The translations under genes were made by a program, and so were the position numbers. The notes under the pieces were generated by a model, which searched no databases, had not been told where the DNA came from, and worked only from the letters and a program-made list of their open reading frames with translations. A stretch of 64,000 nucleotides of DNA from Achatina immaculata (taxonomy: Eukaryota > Mollusca > Gastropoda > Stylommatophora > Achatinidae): the NCBI GenBank assembly GCA_009760885.1, contig CM019721.1:20577639-20641638 (forward strand), written 5' to 3'. Numbering within the stretch: the stretch's first letter is position 1; every line of letters starts with the position of its first letter. Below, piece after piece: positions 1 to 12,534 of this stretch.

Positions 1-301
1 AATCGTCCTCATTGACAGTCTGTTTTGTTGATTAGTTTATGAAGATTGTTAAACAGTTCCTCGTGTTCATCTTCTCAGTTTTTAAAATGTTATTTTCTGA
101 CCAGGGCACGTTGACCACAAGCTGATGTTTGCCAGTGATGTGTTGCTAGGGTCAGATATAGACTAACCAGACAGTCCTCTGGGACAGGGAATCATTACAC
201 CAACAGAGTGAATACTTTCTAACTTACTGCTGGGTTCTTTTTATGTAATCTTCCGACTGATTCTGCACTTGACAAGATCAGTTCTAGTCTCGGCTTACGA
301 T

Positions 302-535
302 ATGACATTTCGTGGTAAAAGAGGAATAATGATAACATTGACTTACGATGGTGTGACTTTTCGTAGCAAAACAATAATGATAGTCTTGACCTACGACCGC
401 GTGACTTTTCGTAGTAAAATAATAATGATAGTCTTGACCTACGACGGCGTGACCTTTCGTAGTAAAAGAAGAATGATTGTCCGACTTACGATTGTGTGAC
501 ATTTCGAGGTAAAAGAAGAATGATTGTCTGGATTT
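302..535. repeat. 48-bp minisatellite, about 5 degenerate copies
   Basis: Copies begin with GTGACNTTTCG near 303, 353, 401, 449 and 496, so the period is 47-48 bp. Copies share TAATGATAGTCTTGAC. Both strands carry open frames only because the unit is a multiple of three. The 300 bases before it show nothing recognisable. Confidence 0.85.
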
Positions 536-566
536 AAGATGGTCAATATAATCAGACTTGCCTGGG

Positions 567-918
567 CCTGGAAATTTCAGCGTGGACATTTCGGCGTGGA
601 CATTTCGGCCTAGACATTTCAGCGTGGACATTTCGGCCTAGACATTTCAGCGTAGACATTTCGGCGTGGACATTTAAGCGTGGACATTTCGGCCTGGACA
701 TTTAAGCGTGGACATTTCGGCCTGGACATTTCAGCGTGGACATTTCGGCGTGGACATTTCGGCCTAGACATTTCAGCGTGGACATTTCGGCCAGGACATT
801 TCGGCCTAGACATTTCAGCGTGGACATTTCGGCCTGGACATTTCGGCCTAGACATTTCAGCGTGGACATTTCGGCCTGGACATTTCAGCGTGGACATTTC
901 GGCCTGGACATTTCGGGT
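567..918. repeat. 14-bp minisatellite, about 25 copies
   Basis: Units alternate between GTGGACATTTCGGC and CTAGACATTTCAGC types, and three units make a 42-bp frame. The mixed order of variants suggests repeated local duplication. The open frames here are products of the repeat, not genes. Confidence 0.95.
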
Positions 919-975
919 TGGCCGAACCTGACGCTCAAGTGTGAGTTACTTTCTCTCTGTGAAAAAGATAACACA

Positions 976-1080
976 AGCATACACACACAGACAAACACAG
1001 ACACACAGACAAGCACACACACAGACAAGAACACACAGACAAGCACACACAGGCACAGACAAGGACACACACAAACATTT
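976..1080. repeat. AC-rich microsatellite (CACA/CAGA)
   Basis: Interspersed ACACAC and ACAGACAAG words form a simple-sequence tract of about 100 bp. Confidence 0.9.
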
Positions 1081-1124
1081 ATCCACATACACAAGTCATG
1101 AAAAGCATAATCTGAGATCGTAGT

Positions 1125-1330
1125 TCTTGACTTTTTAATTATCTTCTGGTTCATTCTTGACTTTTAATTATCTTCTGCCTTATTCTTGACTTTTGAGTAT
1201 CTTCTGGTTCATTCTTGACTTTTAATTATGTTCTGGTTCATTCTTGACTTTTAATTATGTTCTGGTTCATTCTTGACTTTTAATTATGTTCTGGTTCATT
1301 CTTGACTTTTAATTATCTTCTTGTTCATTC
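1125..1330. repeat. 29-bp minisatellite, about 7 copies
   Basis: The unit contains TTCTTGACTTTTAATTAT followed by a GTTCTGGTTCA-type end. The first copies are more diverged than the middle four. The 1331-1556 stretch after it shows no gene. Confidence 0.9.
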
Positions 1331-1556
1331 TTTCCTTATCGTGTCTTTTTTACGGGGAGAAACTTTCCAGTTTCAACGTCTGAATTTTTGACTGACATCT
1401 GGTGTAGACACGCCCATCTGATCTTAAGTTTACAGACTCCAGCATCCCCGGATTCAAACTGTCTGAATCTGAACAGGAGCACCCAGGAGTCAGGGCGGCG
1501 CCTGCAACACGAGTCAAACTAGGCTGGACACAGAAAGCTAATTACACGCGATCTGG

Positions 1557-1796
1557 GGGTATAATCCACTGAAACACACACACTTTATGTTTCTGGTGGT
1601 ATAATCCACCCAAAACACACACTTTATGTTTCTGGTGGTATAATCCACCAAAAACACACACTTTATGCTTCTAATAGTATAATCCACCCAAAACACACAC
1701 TTTATGTTTCTGATGGTATAATCCACTCAAAATACACACTTTATGTTTCTGATGGTATAATCAACCCAAAATACACACGTTATGTTTCTGATGGTA
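1557..1796. repeat. 40-bp minisatellite, left part
   Basis: About six copies of a 40-bp unit containing GATGGTATAATCAACCCAAA. The array resumes at 2210 with the same unit, so the LINE piece between them is an insertion. Confidence 0.95.
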
Positions 1797-2209
1797 TCTT
1801 ATATATCTTATATCTTATATCCTTTCCGTGCCGTAAAACGTCACATAGGGCTCGCAAAGTAGTTCGCCAATTTTTCCTGTCTTCGGCGAGTCTTTCAACC
1901 TCATCAAAGGATTTTATGCCTGTTAATTTGGCCTCTCTTAACAAAGTCCTCTTCAGAGTTTCACGCGGTCTGCCTCTTTTTCTTTGGCCTGTTGTGTTCC
2001 ACTTGATAGCTTATTTTGGGATTCTTTGATCAGTTCTTCTCATCAAGTGACCAACATATGTCCATCTCCTTTTCCTGATCACCCATGAGACTGGTTGTTG
2101 TTCAGTCATCTGTCTTATCTCTGCATTGTTCTTGAATTCGTTCCACTTGATGCCGAGTATTTTCCTTAGGCATTTCTTTTCAAAAGAGTCTAATTTCTTT
2201 TCTATTTCT
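1797..2209 (-). mobile_element. LINE-1 family, 5'-truncated 3' end (minus strand)
   Basis: Read on the minus strand, this encodes the extreme C-terminus of a non-LTR reverse transcriptase polyprotein, including RQMTEQQPVSWVIRKRRW and GHLMRR. The 3' end faces left and carries a TATCTTATATATCTTATATC tail. Both edges carry the same 12 bases, TTTCTGATGGTA, at 1785-1796 and 2210-2221, as expected of a target-site duplication. The array unit also contains this word, so it is not independent proof. Relatives lie at 11845-12528 and 43122-43690. The APE/RT region is absent. The clade was not assigned. Confidence 0.85.
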
Positions 2210-2500
2210 TTTCTGATGGTACAATCAACCCAAAATACACACTTTATGTTTCTGATGGTATAATCAACCCAAAATACACACGTTGTGTTTCTGATGGTAC
2301 AATCAACCCAAAATACACACTTTATGTTTCTGATGGTATAATCAACCCAAAATACACACTTTATGTTTCTGATGGTATAATCAACCCAAAATACACACTT
2401 TATGTTTCTGATGGTATAATCAACCCAAAATACACACTTTATGTTTCTGAGGTTATAATCAACCCAAAATACACACTTTATGTTTCTGATGGTATTGGCC
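2210..2500. repeat. 40-bp minisatellite, right part
   Basis: About seven copies of the same unit as 1557-1796. One copy reads ACACGTTGTG instead of ACACTTTATG. After it, 2500-2666 is unique except for three short copies of CAGTCGACAAAT near 2570-2610. Confidence 0.95.
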
Positions 2501-2666
2501 GTCAGAGCGTATTGAACGAGCGACGAAATAAAATAAAACAAACACAAAAAATTTCAAATGTTTTAGAGTATCAGTCGACAAATCAGTCGACAAATCAATC
2601 GACAAATCCACAAACCCAACGCGAAAAGGGAGGTATCATGGTCGGGAAAACTGAGCACTAAGGAGG

Positions 2667-4762
2667 AGTGTACAGTGTTTTATGTGTGAGGGAACATGCT
2701 TGCTGTTATTAGGAGTATAGAGTGTTTTATGTGTGTGGGAATATGCTTGCTGTTATTAGGAGTATAGAGTGTTTTATGTGTGTGGGAACATGCTTGCTGT
2801 TATTAGGAGTGTAGAGTGTTTTATGTGTGTGGGAATATGCTTGCTGTTATTAGGAGTGTAGAGTGTTTTATGTGTGTGGGAGTATCCTTGCTGTTATTAG
2901 GAGTATAGAGTGTTTTATGTGTGTGGGAACATGCTTGCTGTTATTAGGAGTATAGAGTGTTTTATGTGTGTGGGAGTATCCTTGCTGTTATTAGGAGTAT
3001 AGAGTGTTTTATGTCTGAGGGAACAGCTTGCTTTTATTAAAACTGTACAGTGTTTTATGTCTGAGGGAACATGCTTGCTGTTATTAGGAGTGTAAAGTGT
3101 TTTATGTCTGAGGGAACATGCTTGCTGTTGTTATGACTGTAGAGTGTTTTATGTCTGAGGGAACATGCTTGCTGTTATTAGGAGTGTAAAGTGTTTTATG
3201 TCTGAGGGAACATGCTTGCTGTTGTTATGGCTGTAGAGTGTTTTATGTCTGAGGGAACATGCTTGCTGTTATTAAGAGTGTAGAGTGTTTTATGTCTGAG
3301 GGAACATGCTTGCTGTTATTAGGAGTATAGAGTGTTTTATATCTGAAGGAACATGCTTGCTGTTATTAGGAGTGTAGAGTGTTTTATGTGTGTGGGAACA
3401 TGCTTGCTGTTATTAGGAGTATAGAGTGTTTTATATCTGAAGGAACATGCTTGCTGTTATTAAGAGTGTAGAGTGTTTTATGTCTGAGGGAACATGCTTG
3501 CTGTTATTAGGAGTGTAGAGTGTTTTATGTCTGAGGGAACATGCTTGCTGTTATTAGGAGTGTAGAGTGTTTTATGTGTGTGGGAACATGCTTGCTGTTA
3601 TTAGGAGTGTAGAGTGTTTTATGTGTGAGGGAACATGCTTGCTGTTGTTACGACTGTAGAGTGTTTTATGTCTGAGGGAACATGCTTGCTGTTATTAGGA
3701 GTGTAGAGTGTTTTATGTGTGTGGGAACATGCTTGCTGTTGTTATGGCTGTAGAGTGTTTTATGTCTGAGGGAACATGCTTGCTGTTATTAGGAGTGTAG
3801 AGTGTTTTATGTGTGTGGGAACATGCTTGCTGTTATTAGGAGTGTAGAGTGTTTTATGTGTGTGGGAACATGCTTGCTGTTATTAGGAGTGTAGAGTGTT
3901 TTATGTGTGTGGGAACATGCTTGCTGTTATTAGGAGTGTAGAGTATTTTATGTGTGTGGGAACATGCTTGCTGTTATTAGGAGTGTAGAGTGTTTTATGT
4001 GTGTGGGAATATGCTTGCTGTTATTAGGAGTGTAGAGTGTTTTATGTCTGAGGGAACATGCTTGCTGTTGTTAGGAGTGTAGAGTGTTTTATGTGTGAGG
4101 GAACATGCTTGCTGTTGTTAGGAGTGTAGAGTGTTTTATGTCTGAGGGAACAGCTTGCTGTTGTTAGGAGTGTAGAGTGTTTTATGTCTGAGGGAACAGC
4201 TTGCTGTTGTTAGGAGTGTAGAGTGTTTTATGTCTGAGGGAACAGCTTGCTTTTATTAAAACTGTACAGTGTTTTATGTGTGAGGGAACAGCTTGCTGTT
4301 GTTAGGAGTGTAGAGTGTTTTATGTGTGAGGGAACAGCTTGCTTTTATTAAAACTGTACAGTGTTTTATGTGTGAGGGAACAGCTTGCTGTTGTTAGGAG
4401 TGTAGAGTGTTTTATGTGTGAGGGAACAGCTTGCTGTTGTTAGGAGTGTAGAGTGTTTTATGTCTGAGGGAACAGCTTGCTTTTATTAAAACTGTACAGT
4501 GTTTTATGTGTGAGGGAACAGCTTGCTGTTGTTAGGAGTGTAGAGTGTTTTATGTGTGAGGGAACAGCTTGCTGTTGTTAGGAGTGTAGAGTGTTTTATG
4601 TCTGAGGGAACAGCTTGCTTTTATTAAAACTGTACAGTGTTTTATGTCTGAGGGAACAGCTTGCTTTTATTAAAACTGTACAGTGTTTTATGTCTGAGGG
4701 AACAGCTTGCTTTTATTAAAACTGTAGAGTGTTTTATGTGTGAGGGAACAGTTTGCTGTTGT
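2667..4762. repeat. 47-bp minisatellite, about 44 copies
   Basis: The unit contains TAGAGTGTTTTATGTGTGTG and GCTTGCTGTTATTAGGAGTG. Three variants are visible: AACATGCTTGCTGTTATT (mainly 2690-4060), AACAGCTTGCTGTTGTT, and AACAGCTTGCTTTTATTAAAAC (mainly after 4140 and at 3020). The last two lack one base (46 bp). No coding role is supported. Confidence 0.97.
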
Positions 4763-5296
4763 TTTTTGCTGTCCCTGACGTGGAAAACTCTGAATCCACT
4801 GAACAGGCAGGACAGGTGACATGCAACCAGGTGAGAAAGAAAACGCTCCATACACGTGGGGAACGGGGGTGGGGAGCGTGGGAGGAACTACGGGACGGAA
4901 GGGGGGGGGGTAGTCTCAGTCAAAGCAGTTCGAGGTGAAGCATTCACGTGATCTTTTGTTTTTGCATCATAACAGCTCCTGTTGTTAAGAATTTGTTAAC
5001 CTTTGGTCAAGACCTAAACTAGCTGAAGCTTGACAACACGAACGTGTATCAGGCTGGAATCCAGGAGACATTTAAGGAACATTTATGTTCCTATTACCGG
5101 ACCTGCTGTTGCCAATAACATAAAATGGATCGATATTGGGTTTCAATGTGAATTTGTTATAACATAAATCTGTTATGCTATTTCTTCATCAAGCCCTAGC
5201 CATCATAGAGACAAGGTCTGCTGCTTTATCTCCCGCCTGGGAATTTTTTTGCTGTGGAATCTGTATTTGCTGAAATACGTGCATTCCTTTAAGACT
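4763..5296. other. Unique sequence, no gene seen
   Basis: No motif, splice-bounded exon or element family is recognisable. A G-rich patch (4860-4912, including a run of nine G) is the only compositional feature. Confidence 0.6.
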
Positions 5297-5878
5297 TGTC
5301 AGACCAGCAAAAAACTTTACTTCAACACTTATTTAAATAATAAATAACTTCACTTCAACACTTATTTAAATAATAAATAACTTCACTTCAACACTTATTT
5401 AAATAATAAATAACTTTATTTCAACATTTATTTAATTAACAAATAACTTTACTTCAACACTTACTTTAACTAATAAATAACTTTACTTCAACACTTATTT
5501 AGTTAATAAATACAATTACTTCAACACTTACTTTAATTAATAAATAACTTTATTTCAACACTTACTTTAACTAATAAATAACTTTACTTCAACACTTACT
5601 TTAATTAATAAATAACTTTACTTCAACACTTACTTTAATTAATAAATAACTTTACTTCAACACTTACTTTAACTAATAAATAACTTTACTTCAACACTTA
5701 CTTTAATTAATAAATAACTTTACTTCAACACTTATTTTAGTTAATAAATAACTTTACTTCAACACTTACTTTAACTAATAAATAACTTTACTTCAACACT
5801 TACTTTAATTAATAAATAACTTTACTTCAACACTTACTTTAATTAATAAATAACTTTACTTCAACACTTACTTTACTT
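5297..5878. repeat. 33/34-bp AT-rich minisatellite, about 17 copies
   Basis: The unit contains CTTCAACACTTACTTTAATT followed by AATAAATAACTTTA. The first three copies are a 33-bp TTATTTAAATAATAAATAA form and later copies are 34 bp. Confidence 0.95.
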
Positions 5879-6077
5879 ATGCACGAAAATCTCTGACTTA
5901 TCTTGCCTCTTCAGTTTAACTTGTTTACGTTTTACACATAACAGGGGGGGAAAAGTCAAATTACAGACGTAGATCAAATGTCGAATTTCTGCCTACTTTC
6001 TACACGGACAAGCTTTTATACCATGCTACAAATTAAAACATAATTCTCACATGAATTCTTTCAACACGTCTCTCCCC

Positions 6078-6245
<168 letters not shown>

Positions 6246-6424
6246 GTCTCTTGATTATACTTCATCATTTTCTTTCATTGCTGTCATTGTTCTGTTTTAA
6301 CATTTGGACTGGATAAGTGATTACGTAAGAGTGGATGACAATTGTCATCCGTGAGTGGATGTGAGAGTATTTGTGAACTAATTTTATTCAAACACTGAGA
6401 AAAATGCACTACTCTTTGATTACT

Positions 6425-6745
6425 CAAAAGTTTAATCACGCAACGGTTTGATTCTACATTTGTTTACGCAACAGTTTGATTCTACATTTGTTTACACAAC
6501 AGTTTGATTCTACATTTGTTTACACAACAGTTTGATTCTACATTTGTTTACACAACAGTTTGATTCTACATTTGTTTACACAACAGTTTGATTCTACATT
6601 TGATTACACATTATTTGCTTTCACAACAGTTTGATTCTACATTTGATTACACAACTTTTGCTTACACATTTAATCACACAGCAGTTTGATTACACTGCGG
6701 TTTGCTTACACAGCAAGTTGATTACACAATAATCTGGTTCCACAA
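6425..6745. repeat. 28-bp minisatellite, about 7 good and several decayed copies
   Basis: The unit contains AACAGTTTGATTCTACATTT and GTTTACAC. Copies 6440-6640 are near perfect; copies to 6745 are diverged. Confidence 0.9.
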
Positions 6746-6949
6746 CTTTAGATTCAACGAGCTCACATCTTACTGATGATTTCCCCAGACACCACTTTTC
6801 AACCATTGCTCTCTGGATAAATATGAAACATCTTCAACCAGAAACAAGATCTTATGTTGATAAACAATCAAACTAACAGCCATCAACAACTTTATTTGGA
6901 GCATAATGAACATAGAATGTGAGCGAGACGATGCATAAATGGGGGGGAA

Positions 6950-6979
6950 TAAACAAACAAACAAACAAACAAACAAACA
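6950..6979. repeat. (CAAA)n microsatellite
   Basis: About seven perfect CAAA units. Confidence 0.95.
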
Positions 6980-7256
6980 TTAAAATCCTCAGATTTACAA
7001 CCTTTCTCAAATTTATCTGATACGGCGAGCAAGAAAATTACAAATGTTACAGATGTACTATAAAGCTCTGTTCTGACATTCCTACAGAAGCCCCTGCAGA
7101 TTGTGGTACTGGTAGAAGATAGACCCTCGCCTCCTAAGGGAGTGCACTCATCAATATTTCAGAGTTTAGGAAGACTAGAAATGTGCGATGTATTTTCTGG
7201 GACATTTTTTCTCAAACAGTGATTCAGTGCATACATAAAATATTGATGTCGGTTGT

Positions 7257-7257
<1 letters not shown>

Positions 7258-7293
<36 letters not shown>

Positions 7294-7608
7294 AGATAAC
7301 GGAAGAGAGAGGAGACAGAGGAAAGAGAGACACAGAGAAAGAAGCAGACAGAGAAGGAGAGAGAGAGAGAAAAAGAGAGAGAGAGAAAGAAAGGAGAGAG
7401 AAAAGGAGATAACGGAAGAGAGAGGAGACAGAGGAAAGAGAGATACAGAGAAAGAAGCAGACAGAAAAGGAGAGAGAGCGAAAGAGAGAAGAGGAGACAG
7501 AGAGAGGAGACAGAGAAAGAGAGACACAGAGAGAGAAGCAGACAGATGGAGAGAGAGAAAGAGAGAAGAGGAGACAGAGAGAGAGAGAGAGATCGCGAGA
7601 GAGAGGAA
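7258..7608. repeat. GA-rich tract with a longer internal repeat
   Basis: It starts as perfect (GA)n. It then holds repeated blocks that contain GGAGATAACGGAAGAGAGAG and ACACAGAGAAAGAAGCAGAC, each seen two or three times. Long open frames on both strands are low-complexity artefacts. Confidence 0.9.
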
Positions 7609-7739
7609 GAATGAACGAGCTTTATTTTAAAATAGTGAAAAGAACGAGAACAATATTTGTAAAAAAAAGAAAGACATTTTCCTCCACTGTGTTTCTGTAT
7701 GTCCATATGTCTGTATGTCTGTATCAGGAGATAAGAGAA

Positions 7740-8020
7740 ATGAGGCGTACGGTAAAACTGGCTCTAGTAATGAAGTTGGTTGATGGAGATGTATGGTTCA
7801 GTTTTTCAAAAAGACAGAAAAGGAGAAGAAAGCGGGTAAAAGCAAGACTGGTAGAAAAAAAAATATGAGCACGTATAAATAAAGAGCATACAACAGTTCA
7901 ATATTTCGGCAAAAAGCCCTTTTTCAAGAATCACGCTCCGAAACAACAAAACACGTTAAAATACGGAAAATAGACTGACGAACGATCTGGAAAATCTCTG
8001 GAACATCATCTTATTTTCCA
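7740..8020 (-). mobile_element. Penelope-like element terminal remnant
   Basis: GATGTATGGTTCAGTTTT, a purine-rich stretch, ATAAATAAAGAGCATACAAC and ATATTTCGGC then AAGCC occur in the same order as in the terminal repeats of PLE-B (59130-59280) and PLE-C (61200-61360). No coding part remains. It is an old solitary end. Confidence 0.55.
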
Positions 8021-8039
8021 GGCCGGCTAAAACCTTCTA

Positions 8040-8690
8040 CGTTCTCCTTGTCTACGTCGGCACATCAATAGCTAAACATTCTACTTTCTCCTTATCTACG
8101 TCGGCACATCAATGGCTAAACCTTCTACTTTCTCCTTGTCTACGTCAGCACATCAATGGCTAAACCTTCTACTTTCTCCTTGTCTGCGTCAGCACATCAA
8201 TGGCTAAACCTTCTACGTTCTCCTTGTCTAAGTTGGCACATCAATGGCTAAACCTTCTACTTTCTCCTTGTCTGCATCGGCACATCAATGGCTAAACCTT
8301 CTACGTTCTCCTTGTCTGCGGCAACACATCAATGGCTAAACCTTCTACTTTCTCCTTGTCTGCGTCAGCACATCAATGGCTAAACTTTCTACTTTCTCCT
8401 TGTCTGCGTCAGCACATCAATGGCTAAACCTTCTACGTTCTCCTTGTCTACGTCGGCAAATCAATGGCTAAACCTTCTACTTTCTCCTTGTCTGTGTCAG
8501 CATATAAATGGCTAAATATACTACTTTCTATTTGTCTACGTCAGCATATCAATGGATAAACATTCTACTTTCTCCTTATCTACGTCATCACAGTAATGGT
8601 TAATCTTCTACTTTCTCCTTGTCTACGTCATCATATTAATTGCTGAACCTTCTATTTTCTTCTTGTCTACGTCATCACAGCAATTCTAAA
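8040..8690. repeat. 44-bp minisatellite, about 15 copies
   Basis: The unit contains ATCAATGGCTAAACCTTCTA and CTCCTTGTCTGCGTCAGCAC. It begins right after the PLE remnant. The last four copies are progressively diverged. Confidence 0.95.
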
Positions 8691-8907
8691 AGCTTATACT
8701 TTCCAAACATTCACGTAAATCATTATCTCTATTCTGGTATTACAACAAAATATGTTTTGTAATTATTTTTCTCTTGCTTTATCTATTTTCTTTTCATTAT
8801 TCATCCTTAGCTTATTTATTTTATGTTATCTGTTATCTTTTTCAAAAATTCTTTTAAAAATTTCATTTATATGTTGTTCACGTTTTATTTCTATTCATTT
8901 ACGTCAT

Positions 8908-9695
8908 TGTGTTCTTTTATTTCTGCATATTTACAACAAAATGTTCTTTTATTTCTGCATATTTACAACAAAATATTCTTTTATTTTTCCATATTTACAA
9001 CAAAATATTGTTTTATTTCTTCATATTTACAACAAAATATTATTTTATTTCTGCATATTTACAACAAAATATTGTTTTATTTCTGCATATTTACAACAAA
9101 ATATTGTTTTATTTCTGCATATTTACAACAAAATATTGTTTTATTTCTGCATATTTACAACAAAATAATGTTTTATTTCAATATATTTATGTCAGAAAAT
9201 TGTTTTATTTTGGCATATTTACGTCAGAATATTCTTTTATTTGATAATATTTACATCCGCATATTGTTGTATTTCAGCATACTTACGTCAGAATATTGTT
9301 TTATTTCTGCATATTTACAATAAAATATTGTCTTACTTCAGCATATTTACGTCAGAATAGTGTTTTATTTAAACGTATTTAGGACAGAATATTGTTGTAT
9401 TTCAGCATATTTACGTCAACATATTGTTGTATTTCAGCATATTTAAGTCAGCATATTGTTGTATTTCAGCATATTTACGTCAACATATTGTTGTATTTCA
9501 GCATATTTACTTCAACATATTGTTGTATTTCAGCATATTTACGTCAACATATTGTTGTATTTCAGCATATTTACGACAGCATATTGTTGTATTTCATCAT
9601 ATTTACGTCAGCATATTGTTGTGTTTCAGCATATTTACGTCAACATATTGTTGTATTTCAGCATATTTACGTCAACATATTGTTGTATTTCATTT
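8908..9695. repeat. 32-bp AT-rich minisatellite, about 24 copies
   Basis: The left half uses CATATTTACAACAAAATATT. The right half (after about 9380) uses CATATTTACGTCAACATATT with TTGTATTTCAG. Several overlapping plus-strand frames stay open through it because the unit is low in stop codons; none has a domain. Confidence 0.95.
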
Positions 9696-9699
9696 ATTT

Positions 9700-10640
9700 A
9701 ATCTTTTCAGATGTTTTGTATTTATTTTTCCTCAAAAGTTTCTATGTCGTCATCAAGATTTCGTTGACGAAACGAAATAACAAGAAACTATCCCGTGTGA
9801 TCTAACTCACTGTTCTATCACGCTACACTTCGCTACTATACAATCAGTAAACGATTTAGTGATACAACTTCACTGATAGACAAACCTATTAAAGAAGTTA
9901 TTAGATCTCTACTGTGCTTGATATGATATCACTCATGTTGTTTGGCTGAATGATTTTATTTTTCTAGTGCTTGTTAATCAATAGGCAACATTTGTCACTG
10001 CTGTACCCGTTCCCATAGCAACACAACAACAGTTTCCAGGTTGGCCATTATTACAACAATAACACCAGTGTCACAAAGATTAAGAACCGGACTTCCATTC
10101 GTCCAACTAGACTGACAGAAGAACTTCCAACAACTCAAGAACTGCAACTGGATCTAAACGTTGACAACATTTACTGAAGAGGAAAATGAGCGTTGAACTG
10201 ACGAGTGATGTGATGAAGCCAAATGAGTTGAAAAGTGGACAAATATATGATTCCCGGTGTGATTACACCATTGCGAAGAAACAGCCCTACTAGACTAATC
10301 AAAAAATATACACACTCAGAAGTTTTCCTTAAAAACCTCACAAACCAATGAATTCCAAAAACACAATAGCACTCTACATCCTGAATGTAGCTATAAGCAA
10401 CTATTTGTCCCAACAATGACAAAAATAACTACTGAAAGAACTGCTACATTTTTACTCTAAGCATTACTCTAACTACATAAAAACTGCCCTCAACAAACTT
10501 CACAAAACTAAACTAACTCTGACTGTCTACATCTCCTAACTCAATCTAATCAACCAAAAGTAAGTCAATCATGATCATCATGTTCTTCCTAAATTCTTTT
10601 TTTTCATCTACTCCTTGCAAAGTCCCCAAGCTTCCTGTAC
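9700..10640. other. Unique sequence, no gene seen
   Basis: A minus-strand open frame at 10171-10422 (83 aa) has no recognisable domain and no coding support. No element family is recognised. Confidence 0.6.
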
Positions 10641-10645
10641 TTTCC

Positions 10646-10927
10646 GTCACTTGAAGCTCAAAATCACTTGAAGCTCAAAATCACTTGAAGCTCAAAATCA
10701 TGTGAAGCTCAAAATCATGTGAAGCTCAAAATCACGTGAAGCTCAAAATCTCGTGAAGCTCAAAATCATGTGAAACTCAAAATCACTTGAAGCTCAAAAT
10801 CACGTAAAGCTCAAAATCATGTGAAGCTCAAAATCACGTGAAGCTCAAAATCATGTGACGCTCAAAATCACATGAAGCTCAAAATCACGTGAAGCTCAAA
10901 TCACGTGAAGCTCAAAATCACGTGAAG
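10646..10927. repeat. 17-bp minisatellite, about 16 copies
   Basis: The unit is ACGTGAAGCTCAAAATC, with CTTG, CATG and CGTG variants at the start. Confidence 0.96.
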
Positions 10928-10929
10928 CC

Positions 10930-11844
10930 ACATGTTTATCACGTGACCTGTGATTTTACCAAATCAAAAATCTTTAACAATGCCCTCAGTTACCCAAGGT
11001 GTGTCAGCTGTGTTGGCCATAAATAAACTTCCAGACTCGGCTAACCCTCGCAACTTAACAACTTCCCCGTCAAAACACGACCTAATCTTTCTATGACACT
11101 TCTAAATATAACATTTCTCCGAACACGAGCAAACAACCGGCCAAAAGTTCACTTGACCAGCGGAATGTCCACCACATACCATCATAACCAGCGAGTGATG
11201 TACCCATGTGTAGCCCAGGTAGTTCTCAGTCTGCTTGAATTCTGGGATCAGCGCAAATGTCTGACACAGAAGTTATTTCTTTGCAAGTGTTCCGGCCAGT
11301 ATAAGACTGTTTATTAGATCTATAACTTGTGTTTCGTTCTGTTTAATGTTTCTTGTTTCTAGATCTATAACTTGTGTTTATTTCTGTTTAACGTATTTTT
11401 TGTAGATCTGTAACTTGTGTTTATTTCTATTTAATGTTTCTTGTTTTCTGGATATGTAACTTGTGTTACTTACTGTTCAGTGGTTATTGTTTTCTGCCTT
11501 TGACCTCTCTGTTGTAAGATCACCATTATCTAGTCACCATAAGCACAGGTAATGTTTGCCCCTCGGTGAGTGAACTTATTCAATTCACCACTTTCCGGAT
11601 GATATAATAACTGCAATTTTCACAGCTTAACCTCTTTGTCCTTGGTGATCGTTACTATTTTGGAATCCCTGCTCAGAAACTCATGTAAAACTGAGAACTA
11701 TTGGTGATTTTCCTACTTAAAACTTATCACAAGAGAAACAGAATGTTTCAGGTAGAAACCAAATGTTGTAGAAAATAGAAAACCTTTGTAGTCTCTGGTA
11801 CACATCGAGGCAAGGCATTCGGCTGCGCGTCATTTGCTGGAGAG
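10930..11844. other. Mostly unique, one short repeat block
   Basis: A 74-codon plus-strand frame (11093-11317) has no recognisable domain. Within 11316-11475 there are four copies, 43-46 bp apart, of an AGATCTATAACTTGTGTT-type unit. Nothing else is recognised. Confidence 0.6.
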
Positions 11845-12528
11845 TGTTTCAACGTCATAAAAGATCATCAATACAAGGGACAGATATTGAAGAAGTCAAT
11901 CAGTTTGCATACCTTGGCAGCTACATAGACCAGGATGGTGACACCAGAAAGGAAGTTAGAATTAGATTTGCAAAAGCAGCATCGATCTTCAAGAACCTTG
12001 AGAACATATGGAATTCAAAAGTTATAAGCACAGAAACCAAGTTAAGATTATTCATTTCAAATGCAATATTCACCCTCATTTATGCATGCGGAAGCTGAAA
12101 AAAAAAAAAAACTAAACAAATAGACAAGAAATTCGACTCTTTTGAAAACAAATGCTTAAGGAAAATACTCGGCATCAAGTGGAACGAATTCAGTAACAAT
12201 GCAGAGATAAGACAGATGACTGAACAACAACCAGTCTCATGGGTGATCAGGAAAAGAAGATGGACACGTGCTGGTCACGTGATGAGAAGAAACAGTCAGA
12301 GAATCCCAAAACAAGCTATCAGGTGGAACACAACAGGCCGAAGAAAAAAGAGGCAGACCGCGTGAAACTCTAAAGAGGACATTGTTAAGAGAGGCCAGAT
12401 TAACAAGCATAAACTCCCTTGATGAGGTTGAAAGACTCGCCGAAAACATGAAAAATTGGCGAACTACCTTGCGAGCCCTATGTGACGTTTAACGGCACGG
12501 GAAGGATGTAAGATATATAAGATAAGAT
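11845..12528 (+). mobile_element. LINE-1 family, 5'-truncated 3' end (plus strand)
   Basis: The plus strand encodes the region C-terminal to the reverse transcriptase palm. EEVNQFAYLGSYIDQDGD and NLENIWNSKVIS come first. A stop and a run of 12 A near 12096-12115 break the frame. RQMTEQQPVSWVIRKRRW follows, then a basic segment rich in Arg and Lys ending near 12490. The 3' end reads GATGTAAGATATATAAGATA and ends in GATAA repeats. A SINE lies immediately after the tail. It is a decayed, non-functional copy of the element seen at 1797-2209 and 43122-43690. Confidence 0.88.
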
Positions 12529-12534
12529 AAGAAT

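Noticed and set aside
7253..7706. Arg/Glu-rich and Ser/Leu-rich frames at the GA tract
   Set aside because: Low-complexity microsatellite readings.
10171..10422. 83-codon minus-strand frame as a small gene
   Set aside because: No domain, no relative in the window, and length expected by chance in 64 kb of AT-rich DNA. The same reasoning applies to 11093-11317, 33989-34258, 34427-34690 and 40529-40888.
10646..10927. Regular short repeats that might suggest a CRISPR array
   Set aside because: Units of 17 bp are head-to-tail with no unique spacers, and the window is eukaryotic. The same applies to all other arrays here.
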